From Lates calcarifer (taxonomy: Eukaryota; Chordata; Actinopteri; Centropomidae): DNA of 64,000 nt. The stretch covers positions 4,537,967 through 4,601,966 of the forward strand of contig NC_066855.1 of the NCBI RefSeq assembly GCF_001640805.2, read 5' to 3'. The notes under the pieces were generated by a model. It ran no database searches, was not told the DNA's origin, and worked only from the letters and a program-made list of their open reading frames with translations. How positions within the stretch are numbered: the stretch's first letter is position 1; the number at the start of each line of letters is the position of its first letter. Made by a program: the position numbers and the translations under genes. Shown piece by piece: positions 48,490-59,129 of this stretch.

Positions 48490-50212
48490 ATGCACTCATA
48501 GACACACACACACACACACACAAATGGGCACACACTCTGTATGTAGACATCCTAAACCATATTACCTTTGTAATATTTTTTTGTTTAAGTAGCAGCAATG
48601 ATAGTTCTCACATCTCCTGAGGCAGTGTAGCAGAAAGTTTTCATTTTTTGACATTTAGAACAATCTGATAGCTTCAATGCTGAACTGAAGACAACCTTTA
48701 GTCCTTTGACCAAAATGTTGTTCCTTGCACTAACCATTCATCTCCTCTGTTCGGGCATTTCTGTGACATTTTTTGCTGTTGCTGCTCGTCTTTTGTCACT
48801 GACACTGAACTTAACAGTCTTAATGCATTTTGTTTCTTATTTATTCATCAGGACGTGATGCTTCTGTTGGTTCATGTGGTCTCTGTGTATAGAGTACCGC
48901 ATGTAAAGTCAAGCTGAGGGTGGAAGGGTGATGTTTTTAAAAAGATATTTATATTTTAGTTTTTTGTTTAATGTAGACAGAGAAACATTTGTGTACTTAC
49001 ATTTGCTTAGCTGCTGAACTGTCAGTTCCAGGGCTGATATTGTGTACAAAATAGAAATTATTTTTCATCTTAGCCTGCAGGCAGCAGGTTAATAACACAT
49101 GGTAAAACAGAGTAAAGCCTGATTACTCTGACTAAAATGTATAACTGCATAAAGCAAGCAGGACAATGTTTGATCCAGGCTGCTTCTGTTGTCTGCTAAT
49201 CAGACAAACTGCTGTATAACTTAATACCACAGACCACTGAAAAAACCAGATGCAGCTTCTGTGTGACGACCACAGGTTTCTGAAAGGACTTGGGTTTATT
49301 GCGTGCCACAATCCTGCCTGCCAGAAAATCCAAATTTGTGCAAAGTGGGGAAACGTGTGTGAAGCTGCGTTTGGATGGGCAAGAAAAAATCACAATGGTT
49401 GAATGTGATAGCATGAGACATCTCTAAGAGCAGTTTTCTAGCCTTTCTTAAAGGTACAATAAGGAGTCAAATTTCCAGGTACATAGGGAACAGTGTCGTT
49501 GGAGTAGCATGTAGCAGCTGTAACAAGATCTACAGTGGTTTAATTTACCTGTGGTGGTTGCTGCTTGCCCGGTACAAACAGCTCTGATGTTTTATAAAGA
49601 CTTTGATGTTATTTTATGATGTTACTGTCATGGAGTATGTGCAATGATTATTGTTGTAAATAAGGGAAAGATGTGGATCACTTGTAAAAGTTTTGTGGTT
49701 GAAATTCTAAAACTGAACCTTCCTCTTTCTCAGGAGAATGTTGCCACTTGCATGTCGTCTACTTCCTTTGTAGTAGAATGACTGAGCAGTGAGCAAAACA
49801 GTTGTCAAGAAACACTATATTTTTGTTATAAATCTGTAAGATAATGGTATTATACAGCACATGCAGTGGTGCTGTCTAAAGGTGGAGTAGTATTGTACAT
49901 TTAACAAAGATCAATTAATTTAAAATAGTTTTCCTTTAAGAAATATTCAAACCTAACACACTGATGAGTTGCAGCTTTTCAGGCATTAGTATATGTTGGC
50001 TGTGTAAATTCACCCATATAGGAAGTAACTCTAAATATGATGCAGCATATTTACATGTTGAAAGTGTGCAGAGGTCTGTCTGCATTACCTGTGAATAACT
50101 AATATGAAACTGTGTTGCTGTGGTGTGCAACACGTCAGTGCCGTTGACATTGTGGAGTACAATTCTCAAGTGTCGTGCATGGTCAAAATAACAGTCCTCT
50201 TCAATAAATAAA
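48490..50212 (+). other. TECPR1 3' UTR
   Basis: About 1.7 kb of non-coding sequence runs from the stop codon to the overlapping AATAAATAAA at 50203-50212. A short (CA)n lies at 48502-48521. I see no other gene in it. Confidence 0.6.
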
Positions 50213-50222
50213 TGTGTTTATT
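50203..50222. terminator. Two-way poly(A) signal block between TECPR1 and BHLHA15
   Basis: On the plus strand AATAAA occurs at 50203-50208 and 50207-50212. On the minus strand AATAAA is formed by TTTATT at 50217-50222. The convergent TECPR1 and BHLHA15 transcripts could thus both end within about 50 bases of each other, possibly overlapping. Confidence 0.6.
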
Positions 50223-50980
50223 GATGATAACTTCTCAAATATTCTCTCCTCTCCTGGTCTTTTTTGCTACAGTGTCCTGCCTCGAGACACGTGGAGACAT
50301 AACAATTCAAACAGCAAACACTTTAAACATCATCTCTGCCTTCCAGCTACTGTACCGGCGCACAACCTGTAAGAAGACGAGTAAATAATGTTCTCAAATT
50401 GGTGGTAGCGAATGAGCAAACACACTTTCTAGCTTCAACACTTGACTGTTTAGGCCTGCTGCTTGCCTCTCTCTTCTTCCTGGATGTGACAGTTATGACT
50501 AGAGGCTAGGGCTCAGCAGGTTTCTCAACAGAAAACACACAAGAAGATCACAAGATAACACAAAAGAGAACAAGTCCCTGCCTCAGATCAAAACATAGAA
50601 GATTAGAAATTTAAAAAAAAACACAGAATGGCAAAATGTTAGCCCTTCTTTTCAATAACAAATGAGTCTTTTCACTTTTCAAAACTGCAGTCCATCTGGT
50701 TTTCTCTGTCTGATCTGCAGAGTTTGTGTCTGCTGGGTGAATGGGCCTCAAATCGTTCCATATTTTGTGAGTTCTACACAGCCCACGTCTGTGTTCAAGC
50801 ATGGAGTTGTATGATCTGGAACAGCTCCTGGTTCCTACAGAAAACACCACAACTGACCAGATCTCAGAACAGTGCAACTGTAGGAACTGGTTTGAGATTT
50901 GGTCCCTAAAAGTCTTCACACACTTGGAGACCAAGCCCCCTGTTTGCTCTCCTGGTCTCCAGACCACCTTGCAGCCGCTG

Positions 50981-51551
50981 TTAGCTGTGCTGGCTGAAGC
51001 TGTGCATCTGGGTGAGGTACTGGGTGACGCCGTCCTCCCCGTCCTCCTCCAGGTGCTGCTGGAAGCACTGGAGCAGCTTGGCGGCGCTGGCCTCCGACTG
51101 GACCCCACCAGCAGGCAGGCAGGCCCCTGACATGTCCAGGATGATGGTGGTCAGAGCTTTGATGTAATTCTTAGCCAAGGTCAGTGTCTCGATCTTGGAC
51201 AGCTTCTTGTCAGTCTTGACGTGCGGGATGGCCTCTCGTAACGCTTGGAAGGCGTTGTTGAGCTTGTGCATTCGCTGGCGTTCCCGCTCGTTGCTCTCTA
51301 GTCGCCGGATGCTGCGTTCTTTGGTGCTGGAGCCGTGCTGCCTCCGCCGCCGGCCTCCGCCTCCTCCTCCTTGACGCTTCCTGTCCACGCTCCTCAGGGA
51401 CCCCCTCCAGGAGCCACCGATCCGCACCGAGGCCTCCGAGCCTTCCTGCTCAGCTGGAGCCGGGTTCTGGTTCTGTGTCTGGTTCTAGCTCTGGTTCTGG
51501 GTCAGACCAGGTCCTCCTGGATGGTTTCACAGCTTTACCTTTGGACTTCAT
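50981..51551 (-). CDS. bhlha15: BHLHA15 (MIST1) bHLH transcription factor, with a frameshift
   Basis: A single coding exon on the minus strand. ATG at 51551 opens [13 protein letters not shown], like the human N terminus, but this frame ends at TGA 51450-51452. The rest of the protein lies one base over, from about 51484 to TAA at 50981-50983, and that frame is closed upstream by TAG at 51485-51487. Read across one shift the product is about 189 residues, the human length. The bHLH domain (about residues 82-135) has the basic region [20 protein letters not shown] and helix 2 [18 protein letters not shown]; the tail ends [16 protein letters not shown]1 is a nuclear class A bHLH factor that binds E-boxes as a homodimer and drives granule and ER maturation in exocrine and plasma cells. 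It is convergent with TECPR1. The shift may be an assembly error. Confidence 0.93.
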
Positions 51552-52248
51552 CCTGCCACCTCCTTCACCTCTTCTCTCTCTCTTACAGTGTAGATCTCAC
51601 AACTCCAATAGACCCTGAAGAAGAGACATGTTTAGAGAAAAGGCCTCAATTTGCTGGACGAGCTTCTCTCCAATTCAAACAGCCTTGCATCCTGCTGTAT
51701 CTAATCAGCCTCTTGCAGTGTGAAAACTCCATGATGTTGGTCTGTTAATCTACGCCTCTTATCCCCACAGTCCTGAGATAATGCCCATTTCAAGGTTAGA
51801 CTCACAAAAACACAGAGACCAGCCAGCACTCAGCAGCACAGCAGCAGCCAGTTGGTTAATTCACCTCCACTGCTCTTTAACTTTGAAATACAGGAGCTAA
51901 TTAATCAGTTAATTAACTTCCTGACTTTAGTTTAAATATGCTGTAGCTTCACTTGTGGATTCACACGCAGTAGAAATTTCTTTAAACTGTATTATCAAAC
52001 ATGCTGATATTATAACTTACAAGATAAAGCTGTTTTACATACATAAGTTTACTCCATCACAGAGCAGAGTTTTTCCCTTCCCTCTGTATTTTCCTAACCC
52101 AAATTTAATCACCCCAACGGCAGCGTTACAACTGATACGGAGATAAAAAGGCACAAGTCAAATTGATTCACTGTAGTAAATGATACGCACACAAGGCAAC
52201 AGTGGAAGTGAATTAAACACCATGAAACGGACACAAAAAAGGGCTTAC

Positions 52249-52445
52249 CTCGGGAGTTAAACTAACTTTCCTCCTCCTGAGTGTTTACAGAAAAAGCGTC
52301 TCCATGCAGACAGTCATTTAAAGCGTCATCATAGAGAGGAACAGAGCAGAGGGAGAGAGGGCAGCGGAGCCGTGTGCTGCAGACTCACACAGACCAACTG
52401 TCACATGTGAGAGCTACCTGTAGCTGACTGATGTACACGTCGCGC
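52249..52445 (-). promoter_or_regulatory. BHLHA15 non-coding first exon and promoter
   Basis: A strong donor (cgag|gtaagccc, minus strand) marks the end of an exon at 52249. Human BHLHA15 also has a non-coding first exon. Upstream lie a CCAAT box in reverse orientation (52453-52457), the palindromic E-box CACATGTG (52402-52409) and an ACGT-core site acacgtcg at 52435-52442 that resembles an XBP1/UPRE site. XBP1 is a known activator of Mist1; use of this site is inference. The matching acceptor upstream of the start codon was not identified with confidence. Confidence 0.5.
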
Positions 52446-55400
52446 TGCTCAGCCAATCAGAGAGCAGACACGCTCCCCTCCAGCTCTGCGCTCTGCCCTT
52501 AAACCAGACTGCTGCTGTCACAGCTTTACAACGATGATACAGTCCTAATAATCTCATCAGTTCAACTTGTTTTAACTATTATCGGCTAGCTAGCCTATTA
52601 CTAACCTAGCAGTGGTGAAATAAGCAGAAAGTGGAATTACTGCGATATGAAAATACTCCTTTACAAGTTTAAGTCCTGCATTCAAAATAGTACTTAAGGT
52701 GCAGAAGTAAGTAACATCATCAAACGTTGCAGCTGATGTAAATTAAGCTAATTTTAACTATTCTGTATACTCCTCTAGTTTAAGCCGTGACGATTAATCA
52801 TATTTCTTCATATTTTCATCATATTTCATTCATGCAGTGAAGTAAAAAGTACAAAATGACTCAGTTACTTTCCACCAGTAATGATAGCTGATATTTGTGC
52901 AGCTATAAAACATTAAGACTCAGTGCTTTCCCTCTAAATTTCAGTGACGCTTAAATAGAAACAACCGCACACTGCTCTAACACAAAACTACAGTCCACGT
53001 CCAAGGAGAAGTACAGTGTTACAGGTTAACTGCTGTAAGGAGTAAATGAGACAGTTAATAAGTACAATAAGCATTTTGGTTCCTTATTCACTCCTTTAAC
53101 TCCCAGCAGTTAACATAATTTCCATTGTGGCTTATCTCCTTCCACTGCTTCATTTGAATACAGTCCTCCAGGCTACACCTGAACGTACAGAGGCAGGGCC
53201 AGGTCTCATTTAAACCATGTTCTATTATTTACTTTTTACCAGAAAAAAAACTGTTGTAAACTTTCTTGCACTGCAGCACCTCTGTGATGAGAGAGTAATG
53301 TAGACTACTGGACACGTTCAGACGACTGTTAAATTAAATAAATATACCAAATTGAGATGGATGGAGCACTGGTAACATAATTAACCTTTCTGAATAATCA
53401 CCATTAGACTGCTTCCACACATGGACGTGTGACCTGCAGTAATCCCACTTTGTCTGTTTAACCTGGAGCCCCAAACACAACTGTTGGCAGTTGGGATTAT
53501 TGCCCTTTCCTGCTGTGATAGATAGTGGAGTCCAGACACAGGGTGTTGGCATGACTGTGACATATACTGTAAATACTATATCACACATTATCTCACATTA
53601 GGCTGTACACAGAGCAGCTGGTAGTAATCACAGTTTCTTCAAACTGTCTGAACGATCTTGAGCCACTTATCAAAATGTGATTTGTAATATTTAAAAAGTA
53701 GCTGTCTTTGACTAATATTTCTGCTCTCATTTGTACATTTCATTTTCATTTGTTGGGACTTCATTGCTTTTCTCAAATGTCTCAGAGATGCAGCTTCAGT
53801 CATCACCACTGGTTATAGATGAGACTGCTCCCCACTCCGTCACTCAGTACGTCAAGGATGTCCCTTTGGCCCAGATTCAGATTACTCCAATGTTTCATCA
53901 GATGCTTAATGTTTAAATAATTCTCTCCTGGATAAAGATACCAGGCTCCACCTCTCCTGTGACTGCTCAGCAGAGTGTCTGTCATTAAAATGAATGTCCT
54001 GACCCCTGCAATGATTCTTTTGTTTATATCAGGCAAGGTGCAGAAGTTACTTAATGGTTGATTGACAAAAGAGGAGGAAGAAAAGAGGAGGAACAAAAGA
54101 GGGCTTATTGGCTAAAAATGTCAAAGTCTAGTTCAAAAGGAGCTTTAGATGTCCCCACTTCTAAAACTGGGTGGACCTGGAAAATGTCACAGGCCTCTGG
54201 CTTTTTGAATTTTAAATTATCAAGGAGTCTCTGTAACAACAATCCCATCATTTAATTTATAGGCGTGGTTTACTACACGCAAACTTGAGACAAGGTCAGA
54301 TTTAAACTCCCCACTGATTCCAGTAAAAGATGACCCTGGTTTCCTGCCAGGTACAGCACATGGACATCTCAGGGGATAAAGAAAATGTGTGATTTATTCA
54401 AGGATACATCCCCTGGATATTTCATAACTGGTAGAACTACTGTCAATATTAATGCTATAATATCAGCAGTAGAGCAGTTACTTCACCTAGGTTGAACTGA
54501 AAAATCCATAACATTTACCTGCCTCATCCAAGTGCTTTATTTAGTAAATATATCCAGCCTACCTACCTCATCATTTTTATCTAAGTCATCTTGTTAAAAG
54601 TCAGTCAGTGTCAGTTGGCTTCAGCAACATTAACGCTGATGTTAAACTATCATGAATGTGTAACAATAACAACAGTTTACAGGTGTGTTGCTCCCAGCTC
54701 TCAGAGGCAAACAGTTTCAGCTTTTTGGTTTTGGTGTCCTTGAACAGCTGGTGTGTGTGTGTGTGTATGTGTGTGTGAACGCTAAGACTGGTCCTGCCAG
54801 GTTTCCTGTCCTCCTCAGGTACACTGTATCTAATCAACCAAACCTCGCTGATGCTGGCTCTGTGGAAACATTATCTATTACTTTTAGTTTGTTCAGTTTC
54901 TGCTTCCATTGGCCCTAAGGCTTACACTGTTTATTTAGCCGCAGCTGCTGATAAATTCTGAGCTGAATACACTTCAGTAATGAGGCAAGCAAACAGGGCC
55001 TCCACAAGCATGCTCTGTTTGAGCAAAACAAACTGTATAAACAACATATACTCTCTGTGTCGCATCAAGATTAAGATGGAATTTGTTGAATGGATGGAAT
55101 TGAATTTCAGAGGCAGGTGACAATTTATTAAACTCATGTAGGAACTGTTTCGTAGCCAAGGTCCAAGGACACAACCTGGCATAAAGAGCAGCTTCCAAAG
55201 TGTTTTGCAGCTGGAAAGGTACCAGCGTTGTTACGCAACTGGCTGTTTTGACACATCACAGCCAGTGGTCGTGTCATACCAACAACTGTTAAAGCACACG
55301 CACTGTCGCACAGTCCTGCATGGCTGTGATGTCATGAACGGCAGGTGTGTTTGAATCCATTTGGGGCAGAGAGAGAGAAAGAGAGAGAGAGGGGAAAAAA

Positions 55401-55685
55401 AGCCATTAAAAATCACTGACTCATCATAAAAGAGGAGGGAGGAGGGGAGGCGAGTTAGAGGTGAAGAGGACTAGATCTGCACGATTAGTCAGTTTTTCCA
55501 TTAGACCGAGGCTGGCTGTTTGAAAGAAAAACAAGTGTGGATGTCACGTTAGGCCATGGTGACGGTGAGGTGGCCTTTGGTTGAAGGCAGACGGTGGGAT
55601 GGAAAGGCTGTGGCCGACTGCCACTGTGTCATAAAATATAATGTGCGTGTGTGTTTTATTTTTTGTGTGTCACTAACCGTTTATC
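52446..55685. other. Intergenic region between BHLHA15 and LMTK2
   Basis: No gene or clear repeat was seen. A (GT)n tract lies at 54751-54776. The right end, below 55686, should contain the LMTK2 3' UTR; a minus-strand AATAAA candidate lies near 55653, only about 35 bases past the stop, and others near 55124 and 54929. Confidence 0.5.
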
Positions 55686-57858
55686 TCACAGCTCAAGGTC
55701 TGACTCAGTGACATGGGTGAGGAAGAGGCAGGTTTGGGACAGAAAGTAACGCTCCGGCCTGGACCGAGGAGTCCAGCCATGTGATGGCAGGGAGAGGGCG
55801 CTGTGCTGAGAGTGACTGACACAGGGAAAATGGCAGTTCTTCTCCAAAGCTGAGAAGTCGTCCTCCCACTCCAAGCCTGCAGGCAAAACCATCCGAATAC
55901 ACAATTAGTGATAACGAACTGTCAACAGCCTGCAGCGTCTGGATTTAGCAGGACTTACAAACATTAAAGTTTGCTAACCCGTGTTTTTTCCCGCCCAAAG
56001 TCAGAGGCTTTTGTTTGAAATAGATAACATCACAGTAGGAAAAAAGGTTTTATCCCCACATAGTCAGAAATGTTTTAGTGTTAAAATATAATGTCACTTA
56101 TTGATAAATGACAGAATTTCTTTTTCTTAGCTGTACCTGTAGAAGGCTTGAAACCAGACATCTTGATCTAACATCCTGTTACACCCAGAGATACATCAAT
56201 ATTGAAGGTAAACGCTCATTTTAATACAATATACAGGGCTACAAACTGTAGCCTGTGACTCATTGGGAGGAAGAAAATCAAAGTTGTGCAAATGGAATAC
56301 GTAAATTGCAATATTATCCCTTTATAAGTAAAAGTGCTGCACTGAAAATGTTACTCACACTAAGTAAAGGTATTACTAGTAAAATGTACTGAAAGAATCA
56401 AATCAAATCAAAATCAGATTATTCAATGCAGAAAATCAGTGTTATTCGAGTGTATAATATATCAGTAGTCAGTTTTTTTTTCTTTAAAATAATCTAGAAA
56501 CAGTAAATATCTTATGGCTGAATAAAAAGTAAAATATTTCTATATGAAACATAAGTATAAATTGTTATAGTACAAAGTACAGTATTTGAGTTAATGTGCT
56601 GCCGACCACAAAATGGTCTCCAGTAATGTAAAGTATACACAGTTTGTAGTTAATGGGATAAAACATGCAAAACAATTGGTATGGTCCTGGACTGTACCAC
56701 TGTCTTCTAATGTAACATCTGGAAGGTTGGAGGAGGAGCTGCTTGGCAGAGATGTGCAGGGCTCACAGTGCAGCTCCACGGTGGGACTCTCCTAAGAAGA
56801 ACAACAGTTTGTAGCATCAAAGCCTTGACTTTGATTAATACAATTATATTTCATTTATCAAAATAAATTTTAAATATTTACCCCTTAAAGTCCCTGAAAC
56901 TGTGGTTTTCTCTGTAACAATTAACATTCAACATTAACTTAGCAACAGAGTTAAAAAAACATGCTCAGGTGAACAAGTGTTTTGTTTTCATCTAAGACTG
57001 CAGCACTCATAGTAAGAAGCTGGTGGAGAAAATAGGTTCCTTTAAGAATGTCTCTTCAGACCTTTCCACCTTCACTACCTCAATAGGAAACAAAGGCCAA
57101 AAACCAACCAAGCTACAGTGTTGACATGACAACAGGAGATCAGTACCCGATCAAACAGGTAAACCATGACGTCGTCATCAAAGGACACGCTCTTCCTCAT
57201 TTTCTTGTTCCTGTCTCTTTCAGAGGATCCTCCTGGATGACTGTAGCTTTGACAGGACTTTAAAAGACTTTTATGGGAGCATATATTAAAATTGTCTCTG
57301 TTATCTATTTCACTCTGATCATCCTCAGGGTTATTGTTGGGATCAGAGGGCGAGTGGGCAGTGGAGTTTCTTAAATCACTCGACACATTGTTGTTATCAC
57401 TGATATGGCACCCTGTATTCCCTATGAATGTCCTACAGTCTTGAGAGTAGCAAATGTCACTACAAAGTCGTGATGGTATGTCTTCATCATAGAAAATTAT
57501 AAGCCTATTGGGGCGATCCATTGTAACAGTGTGCAGCTGGGTTGTCAAATTTACATTCTTTGTCATCAGAGGGAAAATGTCTTTCATTTTTAAGATGAGT
57601 CTGGTCCATGGGGCCTCCTTTGGGCACTCGGAGACAGATGAAGCTAAAGCAGTAAATGCAGAGTGCTGGGTAGGCTCCTCTAGAGGACGACAGTGTTGAG
57701 GAGAGAGCAAGAAGGTTGATCTGCACTCAGTGCTCCTCCATAAGTTAAGAGCTTCACTTCCTCTTTGGTCCAGGATACAAAAGTCTGTGATTGGCTGCAG
57801 CTTCTCGTCAGCCAGGACCATCTGACCTGGAGATATCCAAAACTGGAGCTCTTCATCC
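55686..57858 (-). CDS. lmtk2: LMTK2, C-terminal coding exons (partial gene)
   Basis: Three minus-strand exons with agreeing phases: 57858-57147 (712 bases), 56791-56698 and 55876-55686, stop TGA at 55686-55688. The joined tail carries RKSVSFDDDVMVYLFDR-ESPTVEL, then LEDSG-LEWEDDFSALE, and ends LTHVTESDLEL. The order and motifs match the conserved C terminus of lemur tyrosine kinases (human: VTFFDDVTVYLFDQETP, FEWDDDFS, LTHLTDSDIEQ). The KSVSF segment fits the RVxF site by which LMTK2 binds protein phosphatase 1. LMTK2 is a membrane-anchored endosomal Ser/Thr kinase acting with myosin VI, CDK5 and PP1; its position beside BHLHA15 picks LMTK2 among the family. The kinase exons are not in the window. 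The 712-base exon is short compared with the roughly 3-kb tail exon of mammals, and its first half (QFWISPGQMVLADEKLQP) is not recognisable. Confidence 0.8.
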
Positions 57859-58937
57859 CTGTATGAATGATTCACAGTGACTCAGTAGCATTTAATTTGA
57901 TTCAGTGCATCATCAAGTGATGAACAAGAAATGGAAATCAATGTATATTTGGACCATATTACAGATTACAGTATTATAAACAGCAGTACTCAGAGTTTAA
58001 GAAATAATTCCAGTTTGTAGTCTTAGCCATCCTTCCTATCGGAGTCAGTTAATATGTTTTAGCCCTGTGTCATGAATCAAGCTTTTCCGTGTGTTTTCTA
58101 TGGTTTCCCTCGTGTCCCCTCCTCCTTTGTTTGTCTGTGTGTGTATTTGGGACACAGTGCTGTCATCAGGTACCTGGCTCATCCCCACACCTGCAACTCA
58201 TCATCCAATCAAGGCCAGCACAAGAACTCCAGCTCACTGCCAGATTGTTCTGCCACCTCTGTGGTATACTGACTATCAGCTGCTCAGTTACTGATTTTAC
58301 ACAAAACAAACACCCTAGTTATATTAAACCAGAATTTAAAAAGAGGTAATTTAACATGGTTGTCTTTCTAATGTAGCAATAACCAACTTACATTTAAGAA
58401 AAGATCCAAAAAACCCTGGAAACTATTGATTTACTGCTTGGTTGTTTACAGTTGATTACGTTAGCTAGAGGGCTAACGTTTAGCTTGCTCCATCTAGCTA
58501 TGTTAGTCCCCATGAGAGATTATCCTCCAATATAAAAGTGGTAAAAAGTAAACTACTACTTTTAAAGGGCACTGACAGAAGCTGTAACTGTACTACACCA
58601 GTAGTTAGCAGTTCAGCGGCATATACTGCTCTATATAAATGCTTTTCACTGACAGTAGCTACATGTCTAGCGTGACAGTTTAATGCCTAGCTAGTGGGAA
58701 CAACACAATTCGACAAACATAACAATGGGGCATTTTGACCCTAAGATGATATGTGGGCCGCGTCTAAAGATGATCTGCTCTTACACACAAATGTAATTCA
58801 ATTTCAGTCTGCTTTGTCTTTTCTTCTTTTTTTTTTGGATATTGTAAGAGGTCAGCTGCAGTACACAGACAGCCTCTTCAGTGTCTGTTAACAACAGGAT
58901 GTACTAAAACTGATTTGTCAGCCTTTGCCCATTGAAA

Positions 58938-58974
<37 letters not shown>

Positions 58975-58990
58975 TGATTTGGCCACTCAC

Positions 58991-59129
58991 TCCTGAGCTT
59001 GAATAAATATCGAGGCCCATCCATCCACAGAGACAAGGACGCAATAGGAAACTTTCACTGCTCTGCAGTAACCAAGCAACCGCTGGAAGAGTGACTCAGG
59101 AAAGGAAGAGAGGAGCTGACTCACAGCAG
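58991..59129 (-). other. Possible upstream LMTK2 exon (weak)
   Basis: The minus strand is open between an acceptor (ctttacgtcacag) and a donor (ctcagga|gtgagt). The outgoing phase fits the incoming phase of the exon at 57858. The translated segment (ESLFQRLLGYCRAVKVSY) resembles no part of LMTK2 that I know, so it may be a chance open stretch. Confidence 0.2.

Noticed and set aside
50611..51108. 165-codon minus-strand frame overlapping the BHLHA15 3' end
   Set aside because: It reads the BHLHA15 C-terminal coding sequence out of frame and runs on into the 3' UTR.
51335..51748. 137-codon plus-strand frame opposite BHLHA15
   Set aside because: It is the antisense of the GC-rich BHLHA15 coding and 5' sequence; no recognisable protein.
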